Source: Bacteroidales bacterium
GTDB taxonomy: Bacteria > Bacteroidota > Bacteroidia > Bacteroidales > FEN-979
Assembly: GCA_016926765.1 (NCBI GenBank)
Contig: JAFGNY010000385.1
Coordinates: forward strand, 1-9,252
Direction: 5' to 3'
DNA length: 9,252 nucleotides
In this document: positions 1-5,468 of the stretch, piece after piece
How positions within the stretch are numbered: position 1 is the stretch's first letter
Layout: every line of letters starts with the position of its first letter
Program-made: the position numbers and the translations under genes
The notes under the pieces: model-generated
The model's database searches: none
What the model was told of the DNA's origin: nothing
The model's input: the letters and a program-made list of their open reading frames with translations, nothing else

Positions 1-72
1 GGACGAGCGGACAAGCGGACAAGCGGACAAGCGGACAAGCGGACAAGCGGACAAGTGGACAAGCGGACAAGT
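1..72. repeat. Octamer tandem repeat, nine copies of ggacaagc
   Basis: Nine head-to-tail copies of an 8-base unit, consensus ggacaagc, fill this stretch and probably continue beyond the left edge. The first copy is ggacgagc and copies seven and nine end in t instead of c; the others are identical. There are no spacers, so this is not a CRISPR array. The period of 8 is not a multiple of 3, so copy-number change would not preserve a reading frame, and the stretch is best read as intergenic. Near-identity of the copies suggests recent expansion by slippage. Confidence 0.95.
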
Positions 73-93
73 GAAATGTGAAATGTGAAATGT
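73..93. repeat. Heptamer tandem repeat, three copies of gaaatgt
   Basis: Three perfect copies of gaaatgt directly abut the octamer array. The last octamer copy ends in gt rather than gc, so it merges into the heptamer phase, as if one repeat grew out of the end of the other. No coding potential is evident. Confidence 0.9.
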
Positions 94-101
94 ATTTTTT
101 C

Positions 102-149
102 CTTAATTTCCTCAATTTCCTTAATGACTAATGACCTCAACCAATGACC
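102..149. repeat. Degenerate 9-base and 7-base repeats running into the nadC start
   Basis: Three 9-base units (cttaatttc, ctcaatttc, cttaatgac) occupy 102-128. They pass into a taatgac repeat (122-128 and 129-135), and a further caatgacc copy at 142-149 contains the nadC ATG at 144. The stretch is A/T-rich and should be part of the nadC leader or promoter region, but no TAnnTTTG box is visible in it. Whether the repeats have a regulatory effect cannot be told from sequence. Confidence 0.7.
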
Positions 150-1031
150 AACAACAAACATTTGAACTGTGAAACAATCGTCCGGATGGCTCTGGAGGAG
201 GATCTGGGTGACGGGGACCATACTTCTCTGGCCACCATAAAAGAGGGGACGAAGGGGCTGGCGCGGTTATTGGTCAAAGCAAACGGCGTTCTTGCCGGGA
301 TTCCTGTTGCCCGGGAAGTATTCAGGCAGGTGGACCCGAAGCTTCGGATGGATGAACTGATCGGGGATGGGCATTTTGTGGAAATCGGACAGGTTGCCTT
401 CACGGTCGAAGGGGAGATCCGGTCCATTTTAGCTGCGGAGAGGACCGTCCTGAATTTTATGCAGCGTTTGAGTGGAATTGCTACCGAGACTTTCCGGATC
501 AAGCAACTGATCAAAGGGACCAAAGCGAAGATTCTCGACACGCGCAAGACCACGCCAGGGCTACGCGAGTTGGAGAAGTACGCGGTAAGGCTGGGTGGCG
601 GTGAAAATCACCGCATGGGATTGTATGATATGATCATGATCAAAGACAACCACGTGGACTTTGCAAATGGGATTGAACCTGCGTTAGATGCTGTTGCGGA
701 TTACCAGAAAAGACGGGGTAAAAAACTACGGGTTGAGGTGGAAGTCAGGAATTTTGATGAATTACTGGATGCGATCAACAGCGGAAATATTGACCGGATC
801 ATGCTGGATAACTTCTCCGTTGAAGATGTCGCCTCGGCTGTACAGGTGGTTGCCGGACGTTTTGAGACAGAGGCTTCCGGAGGCATCACCCTGGATAATG
901 TCAGAAGGTATGCTGAGACCCAAGTCGATTACATCTCCCTGGGAAGCCTGACACACCAGATTAAAAGCCTGGATATGAGCTTAAAGGCGGTAATTAAAAA
1001 TTTTTATGACCCCCTCTCCATCCATCCATAA
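144..1031 (+). CDS. nadC: Nicotinate-nucleotide pyrophosphorylase (carboxylating), quinolinate phosphoribosyltransferase
   Basis: Cytosolic enzyme of de novo NAD synthesis: quinolinate plus PRPP gives nicotinate mononucleotide, CO2 and pyrophosphate. The 295 residues match the usual family length. Seen in the sequence: the N-terminal EEDLGDGDHTS motif (18-28), ERTVLNFMQRLSGIAT (99-114), DTRKTTPGLRELEKYA (132-147), GGGENHRMGLYD (151-162), MIKDNH (165-170), VEVEVR (197-202), MLDN (220-223) and EASGGI plus YISLGSLTH at the C-terminal end of the barrel. Known substrate-binding and catalytic positions of the family are all present: R100, R134, K135, H156, R157, K167, E198 and D222. The ATG at 144 is chosen because the conserved N-terminal helix begins soon after it. 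The start lies inside a short repeat, without a Shine-Dalgarno sequence. The next gene starts inside the 3' end of this one. nadA and nadB are not in the window. Confidence 0.97.
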   Translation: MTNNKHLNCETIVRMALEEDLGDGDHTSLATIKEGTKGLARLLVKANGVLAGIPVAREVFRQVDPKLRMDELIGDGHFVEIGQVAFTVEGEIRSILAAERTVLNFMQRLSGIATETFRIKQLIKGTKAKILDTRKTTPGLRELEKYAVRLGGGENHRMGLYDMIMIKDNHVDFANGIEPALDAVADYQKRRGKKLRVEVEVRNFDELLDAINSGNIDRIMLDNFSVEDVASAVQVVAGRFETEASGGITLDNVRRYAETQVDYISLGSLTHQIKSLDMSLKAVIKNFYDPLSIHP

Positions 1032-1953
1032 ACAAGGTAACCGCCTCCTTGCCTGGAAACCGGTCAGACGGTTGATCTATTTATCCAGGCGGATCATACT
1101 GCCGGGGTTTGATGGAATGCCATTGTACGATGTAACTGTTTTTTTCTTCAATGGATTAGCCAAAGGATATATCAACGCACGGGCTTCGGCTATCTCCTTT
1201 TCCATGGTGCTGGCCGTATTCCCTTTCCTGATTTTTCTCTTCACCATCATCCCGTTTGTTCCGATTGAAAATTTCCAGGTGATCCTGTTGGATGTCATCC
1301 AGGATTTAATGCCTTCAACTACCTGGGATTCAGTAGAAGGAACCATCGTGGATGTGATCACACAGCCACGAAGCGGATTACTGCTTTTAAACTTTGTACT
1401 CACCCTTTACTTCTCCACCAACGGCATCAACAGCCTGATTGAAGCCTTCAACAGCACTGCCCATACCATAGAGACCCGGACAATGGTCAGGCAATACCTC
1501 ATTTCGGTTGTGCTGGTGATCATCCTGTCTGTATTGCTGATCCTGTCGATAGGGCTTATGACCTTTGGATCGGAACTGCTTGAGCTGGCGTTTCCGGATG
1601 CTATCACGGCAAGCTATTTCTATCTGGTCACCATGCAGGGGCTTCGCTGGCTGATAGTGGTCGCGTTGCTTCTTATAGCTGTTTCGTTTCTCTATTTCCT
1701 GGCTCCGGCCAAGCGGGGGCGATTCCGGTTTATCTCGGCCGGATCATTGCTGGCGACCACCCTGATGATCATCACCACCCTGGGGTTCAACTATTACGTT
1801 GATAATTTTGGAAGATACAATGTCCTCTACGGATCGATCGGCACCCTGCTGATCGTTCTGGTATGGATTTACCTGAACTCCATCAGCCTGCTGATCGGCT
1901 TTGAACTAAATGCGAGTATAATGAATGCAAAAGCAGAGGGGGAAATTAAGTAG
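1006..1953 (+). CDS. YihY/BrkB-family inner-membrane protein
   Basis: A 315-residue integral membrane protein of the YihY/virulence-factor BrkB family, formerly misnamed ribonuclease BN; its molecular function is not firmly established. A basic, non-hydrophobic N-terminus (1-45) is followed by about six membrane segments near residues 63-86, 122-142, 164-188, 210-233, 243-263 and 275-302. Family hallmarks are the ASAISFSMVLAVFPFLIFL region (60-78), the TLYFSTNGINSLIEAFN stretch (133-149) and the C-terminal block with NYYVDNFGRYNVLYGSIGT (262-280) running into VWIYLNSISLLIGFELNA (286-303). The ATG at 1006 overlaps the nadC 3' end by 26 bases in another frame. The A/T-rich run just before it (taattaaaaattttt) fits Bacteroidota initiation. 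Co-transcription with nadC is likely; a shared function is not implied. A downstream start at M38 would keep all membrane segments, so the exact start is less certain than the gene. Confidence 0.93.
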   Translation: MTPSPSIHKQGNRLLAWKPVRRLIYLSRRIILPGFDGMPLYDVTVFFFNGLAKGYINARASAISFSMVLAVFPFLIFLFTIIPFVPIENFQVILLDVIQDLMPSTTWDSVEGTIVDVITQPRSGLLLLNFVLTLYFSTNGINSLIEAFNSTAHTIETRTMVRQYLISVVLVIILSVLLILSIGLMTFGSELLELAFPDAITASYFYLVTMQGLRWLIVVALLLIAVSFLYFLAPAKRGRFRFISAGSLLATTLMIITTLGFNYYVDNFGRYNVLYGSIGTLLIVLVWIYLNSISLLIGFELNASIMNAKAEGEIK

Positions 1954-1963
1954 GGAGCAGGAA

Positions 1964-1991
1964 ATTGGAAGAAATGATCCAGTCTTCCAAT
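1964..1991. terminator. Inverted repeat between convergent genes, candidate bidirectional terminator
   Basis: attggaaga (1964-1972) and tcttccaat (1983-1991) form a perfect 9-bp stem with a 10-base loop. It lies in the 49-base gap between the yihY stop (1951-1953) and the flippase stop (2003-2005). The position suits a terminator shared by both converging operons. There is no clear run of T after the stem on the plus strand and only a short tttcc on the minus strand, so it is not a textbook intrinsic terminator. Confidence 0.45.
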
Positions 1992-2002
1992 GATTCAGTC
2001 AA

Positions 2003-3460
2003 TTATCTTGTTCCCCTGCGCAATGTATTTAAAAAGGGTACAAGTTCCTTCCTGAAGGCAAACCACACCAGCAAAATGCTCAGCAACAGCTGGCCGGCAT
2101 GGAAAAAAAAGCGTGTCTGGTCTGTGATAAAACCCTCTGAAACAACTACAACCGTCATAAAGATTACCGGGAGGTAGATAATTTTCCAGCGATTGAAATT
2201 ATACCTAAATACTTTTCGGCTTTCGCGGTATAGTAAAAGAGCCTGTAACGGTTTCACCAGAAAGTTTATCCAAACAGCTCCCATCAATCCGAACCATTGA
2301 ATCATAAAGATTGCCGCAATGATCTCGAACAACGCGCTGATAGCAAATACACGGGGCATGACTTTCGTGCGTTTGAAAAACATCAAAGGGGCCATAAACA
2401 TATAGAACCAGATCCGTGAAGCATATCCGGCAGCCAGGATGGACAGGAGCCCGAATGCCTGGTAGTAGATCTCCTTTTTTATCACCAGGGGGATCAGAAT
2501 CGGTGCCAGTAAGACAAAGAGGGGAATCAGGATGAGGATGAAGGCCGTGAGTCCGTTGTAATAGCGGTTTACCTCTACCGTACTGTTGCTCAAACCTTCA
2601 TCCTTCCAAATGGTGTAGACTTTTGGGTTGACCACATTGACCAGTCCTACCAGCAGCAATTCGATCCCCAATACCAGTTTCACGCCAAAGTCGTAAATCC
2701 CGACAAAAGTAGGATCGGTCATATACCGCAAAATTATAAACCGATCGATGTAGCTAACCACCCAGGTTAGCAGAGCATAGATCATGAGAGGGGTGGTATA
2801 GGAGAGAATCGGTTTGAAAAAGCTTTTATTCCATTCAAAGCCATACTCCTTTGTTAAAAACCATACGGAAATCACCGAAGCAACCACTGAGGCAAAAAGT
2901 CTTCCGAAAATCGGTCCATACAGGGTAAACGGGAAGAGGTAAAGTAACGCAAGTGAACTTCCGATCACAATCCCAAAATTTGTGATATTTAACCAGAAAA
3001 ATCGAATGGGTCTTTGCTGATAAATCAGTAATGCCGAATAGGTCTTAAATACGCCATTAAGGATTGCAGATAAGATTGTTACCAATCCGAAGGGGATCAA
3101 CAGGAGGACATCAGAGCCACTAAATACCTTAGAAAAGATTTGAAATCCTCCAAAACTGAAGAGACAAGCCGCCACCAGGCCAAATACGAACAATCCAAGA
3201 AGAATCGTTCCCAAGAATTGTTTCAATATGCCTGCATTATCCTTATAATCAATATACATAACAGCTGCCGACATATCGAGACCAAAGGAAGAAATAATCT
3301 GGATAAAATACATCATGCTGATATACAAAACATTGATCCCGAACTGAGCAGGAGTAAGAAGCCGTGTAAACCAAAAAATCAGGATAAATCCGGAAGCATA
3401 TGGAAGGGCTCCAACAATAGAATAAATGACAGATGACTGCAGGAATTTTTTAGAGATCAT
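2003..3460 (-). CDS. Wzx-like polysaccharide/oligosaccharide flippase (MOP superfamily)
   Basis: A 485-residue polytopic membrane protein resembling the polysaccharide transporter (PST, Wzx/RfbX) branch of the MOP superfamily. These proteins turn lipid-linked glycan units from the inner to the outer face of the cytoplasmic membrane. The N-terminus carries the typical signature: a first helix, then FTRLLTPAQFGINVLYISM (31-49) and SSFGLDMSAAVMYIDY (57-72). About 12 or more hydrophobic segments are spread over the whole length, with basic loops such as QQRPIRFF (148-155), and a YIDRFIILRYM stretch (237-247) typical of the second half. The length is normal for the family. The ATG lies inside the 3' end of the upstream methyltransferase (11-base overlap), which indicates translational coupling. 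A MATE drug exporter is less likely given the N-terminal motif and the glycan-related neighbours. Substrate unknown. Confidence 0.9.
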   Translation of the reverse strand: MISKKFLQSSVIYSIVGALPYASGFILIFWFTRLLTPAQFGINVLYISMMYFIQIISSFGLDMSAAVMYIDYKDNAGILKQFLGTILLGLFVFGLVAACLFSFGGFQIFSKVFSGSDVLLLIPFGLVTILSAILNGVFKTYSALLIYQQRPIRFFWLNITNFGIVIGSSLALLYLFPFTLYGPIFGRLFASVVASVISVWFLTKEYGFEWNKSFFKPILSYTTPLMIYALLTWVVSYIDRFIILRYMTDPTFVGIYDFGVKLVLGIELLLVGLVNVVNPKVYTIWKDEGLSNSTVEVNRYYNGLTAFILILIPLFVLLAPILIPLVIKKEIYYQAFGLLSILAAGYASRIWFYMFMAPLMFFKRTKVMPRVFAISALFEIIAAIFMIQWFGLMGAVWINFLVKPLQALLLYRESRKVFRYNFNRWKIIYLPVIFMTVVVVSEGFITDQTRFFFHAGQLLLSILLVWFAFRKELVPFLNTLRRGTR

Positions 3461-4169
3461 CTATCCCTGAAGTAAAAACCATAACGAGTGTATCACACAT
3501 GACCGGAAAAAACTTAAAGAGTAATCTAAGGGGGTAATTGGTACCATCAGCATATTCATATCTGAGAGGAGTCCACCCCGCCCGAATCCCAATTTTTGCC
3601 AGTGTATAAGGGGTAAACCAATACCTGTGGTCTGAATTAATATATTCTTCCTTCGTCAGAAAAGCTTTCGAATTCTTGAATCTAAAAGCATTCGGGGCAG
3701 TGATCACAAGCGAACGGACACAGGATCCGTATTTTTCCTTCAGTATCTTTAAAAAAAGTACCGGATTGTCAATGTGTTCAATGATCTCCCCAAGAATCAT
3801 TAGATCCCAGGCATGATTTGTAATTTCGCTGAACGGAGGGGATTCAGTCAGGTTGTATGTATAGACTTTATCAATGCCTATTTTTTCTTTAACGAAGTTA
3901 ACCGCTTCCTCATTCAGGTCAATCCCTATACATTGATCAGTTACATCCATCAATCGTTTATGCAACCATTGGTTTTTGGCCAGTTTTGACTCGATCAGGC
4001 CAATATGGTCAGCAAACCCCAGATGGATCACCCTCTTTTTTAAGGATAGTTCTGTCAATAGATCCAAACGATTGTATATTTTTGTTTTTGAATCAGAGAT
4101 CTTAACTGAAATACCACTGGAGAAACTATTTCCTTCAAGGTAGTTAAATATATCTGGAGTGAATACCAT
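3450..4169 (-). CDS. Class I SAM-dependent methyltransferase, probably glycan-related
   Basis: A 239-residue soluble protein with a Rossmann-type methyltransferase core. The glycine-motif strand is RVIHLGFADH (46-55), followed by LH at 69-70 and the acidic strand-2 end IGIDLNEEAV (81-90). The motif-IV-like strand and helix are LMILGEIIEHIDNP (123-136), and the late conserved region is NSDHRYWFTPYTLAKIGIRAGW (178-199, with D180, H181 and F185), typical of small-molecule and sugar methyltransferases. An HLGxxDH version of motif I in place of DxGxGxG is, as I recall, a subgroup feature and need not mean loss of function. It is first in a two-gene minus-strand operon with the flippase (11-base overlap). 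The neighbours suggest it methylates a surface glycan or a precursor; this is inference from context. The gene is visibly A/T-richer than nadC and yihY. Confidence 0.85.
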   Translation of the reverse strand: MVFTPDIFNYLEGNSFSSGISVKISDSKTKIYNRLDLLTELSLKKRVIHLGFADHIGLIESKLAKNQWLHKRLMDVTDQCIGIDLNEEAVNFVKEKIGIDKVYTYNLTESPPFSEITNHAWDLMILGEIIEHIDNPVLFLKILKEKYGSCVRSLVITAPNAFRFKNSKAFLTKEEYINSDHRYWFTPYTLAKIGIRAGWTPLRYEYADGTNYPLRLLFKFFPVMCDTLVMVFTSGIDDL

Positions 4170-4189
4170 AACTCTGTGATCAAGTATGC

Positions 4190-4197
4190 CAAAACTA
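4190..4197 (-). promoter_or_regulatory. Candidate Bacteroidota -7 box for the methyltransferase-flippase operon
   Basis: Read on the minus strand this is TAGTTTTG, an exact match to the Bacteroidota sigma factor -7 consensus TAnnTTTG. It lies 20 bases upstream of the methyltransferase ATG (4169), inside the 51-base divergent gap 4170-4220, and would give a leader of roughly 15 bases. A clear -33 TTTG or TTG at the usual distance is not visible, so support is partial. For the divergent glycosyltransferase the plus strand shows only a T-run ending in G (4201-4210) that does not fit the consensus spacing. Confidence 0.45.
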
Positions 4198-4220
4198 CAT
4201 TATTTTTTTGAATCTATCGG

Positions 4221-5468
4221 ATGAAGCCTGCCCTTCTGCTTTTTACTGACCATTTCCCTTATGGAACAAGTGAACCGTTCCTATCCGATGAACTTCCCTA
4301 TCTGTCTGAAGCCTTTGCTACCATTACGATTGTTCCGCTGGATTCTTCAGTCCATTCCGTTCAAAGAGCTATTCCGGAAAATGTCAACATCTTCCATTCC
4401 GGTATAACAAACTATAAAAACAAGATATTCCTTTTAGGACATGGACTCTTCGGTAAAGGAAGCCTGAAAATCCTTTTACTTGATCTCGTGCGCAGTGGGG
4501 CATGGCGAAATATAAAAAAACTGATTCACTGGTTCACTGTTGCCTTGATGATTCGTAGCTATTTACCTGTTTTCAATCACTTGATGAAACAAACTAAAAA
4601 TCAACAAGATACAATTGCTTACTTTTATTGGGGACAACGTTGGAGTCAAATCCTTCCTTTCATCCGTCATTCTTTTAAGAAAGTGATTATCCGGCTTCAT
4701 GGCAGTGATCTATACGAGCACCTGTATCAGGATTACATCCCATTTAGAGAACAACAACTTGAGTTTGCAGATCGAATTTTTACAATATCTGCTACCGGAG
4801 AGAGCTATCTGAAGAAAAAGTATCCTCAGTTGGCCAGAAAGATTCACCTTGCACGGCTGGGATCTTCTGACCATGGCAAAAATCCGGAGAGTGAAAGACA
4901 GCAAAATCCATTTGTGGTAGTTTCCTGTGCAGGATTAGTCAAAGTGAAAAGAATCCCACTGATTCCAGAAATCCTGAAACATACTACCAACCCTATTTAT
5001 TGGTATCATTTTGGTGATGGCCCTCAGATGAAGGAATTGAAAAAAAAATCGATGGAACTACCAAAAAATATCACATACAACCTCATGGGACATGTTAATC
5101 ATGAAGAATTGCTCAAATTTTATGCAACAAACCATGTTGATCTTTTTCTGAATGTTAGCTCTTCTGAAGGAGTTCCCGTTTCCATAATGGAAGCGCTCTC
5201 ATTTGGTATTCCTGTCATCGCCACGGATGTGGGTGGTACAGGCGAACTGATTGACGAAACCAATGGAAAACTAATCCCGGTGGACTTCTCCCCTCTGGAA
5301 ACCGGGAAAATCCTGAATACGATGCTCCCGGATGATACCCTCATAGAGCGTCGTATTGCAGCAAGAAGAAGCTGGACAAAGCTTGCAGATTCATCCCTGG
5401 TTTACCCGGAATTTATCAAGCATCTAATGATGGATTTTCAACTTCATCCACAAGTTAACAAAAGATGA
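4221..5468 (+). CDS. GT4-type glycosyltransferase (group 1, GT-B fold)
   Basis: A 415-residue cytoplasmic or membrane-associated glycosyltransferase that should transfer a sugar from a nucleotide-sugar donor to a glycan acceptor. The N-terminal acceptor domain opens with a beta strand and glycine turn, LLLFTDHFPYGTSEPFLSDE (5-24), and contains RLHGSDLYE (158-166). The C-terminal donor domain has FVVVSCAGLVKVKR (231-244), YHFGDGPQMKEL (262-273), LMGHVNHEELLKFY (288-301) and the EX7E motif E316-E324 within SSSEGVPVSIMEALSFGIPV (313-332), then ATDVGGTGELI (334-344). Both EX7E glutamates are intact and the length is normal. It diverges from the methyltransferase-flippase operon, and its stop codon overlaps the kinase start in ATGA. 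Together with those neighbours it points to capsule, O-antigen or exopolysaccharide synthesis. The sugar specificity cannot be assigned. Confidence 0.93.
   Translation: MKPALLLFTDHFPYGTSEPFLSDELPYLSEAFATITIVPLDSSVHSVQRAIPENVNIFHSGITNYKNKIFLLGHGLFGKGSLKILLLDLVRSGAWRNIKKLIHWFTVALMIRSYLPVFNHLMKQTKNQQDTIAYFYWGQRWSQILPFIRHSFKKVIIRLHGSDLYEHLYQDYIPFREQQLEFADRIFTISATGESYLKKKYPQLARKIHLARLGSSDHGKNPESERQQNPFVVVSCAGLVKVKRIPLIPEILKHTTNPIYWYHFGDGPQMKELKKKSMELPKNITYNLMGHVNHEELLKFYATNHVDLFLNVSSSEGVPVSIMEALSFGIPVIATDVGGTGELIDETNGKLIPVDFSPLETGKILNTMLPDDTLIERRIAARRSWTKLADSSLVYPEFIKHLMMDFQLHPQVNKR

Noticed and set aside
1..93. CRISPR array or phase-variable coding repeat
   Set aside because: The repeats are directly adjacent with no spacers, and no gene reading through them is supported.
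137..553. Open frame on the minus strand opposite nadC (138 residues)
   Set aside because: It lies entirely opposite nadC, which has full family motifs; the translation shows no recognisable domain.
688..956. Several short open frames on both strands within nadC
   Set aside because: They are shadows of the conserved nadC frame with no motif or plausible start context.
1077..1403. Minus-strand open frame opposite the YihY-family gene
   Set aside because: The plus strand carries a clear membrane protein; this frame is its complement and shows no domain.
1965..2177. Small plus-strand frame beginning in the convergent gap
   Set aside because: It starts at a non-ATG codon within the inverted repeat and overlaps the flippase 3' end; composition matches a shadow frame.
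3140..3436. Plus-strand open frame opposite the flippase N-terminus
   Set aside because: It is low-complexity, rich in Lys, Ser and Asn, and is the complement of hydrophobic flippase codons.
2003..3460. MATE-type drug exporter instead of a glycan flippase
   Set aside because: The N-terminal LLTPAQFG-type signature and the methyltransferase and glycosyltransferase neighbours fit the Wzx/PST branch better.
4201..4210. Promoter -7 box for the glycosyltransferase
   Set aside because: The string is TA followed by seven T and G, which does not match TAnnTTTG spacing, and no -33 element pairs with it.
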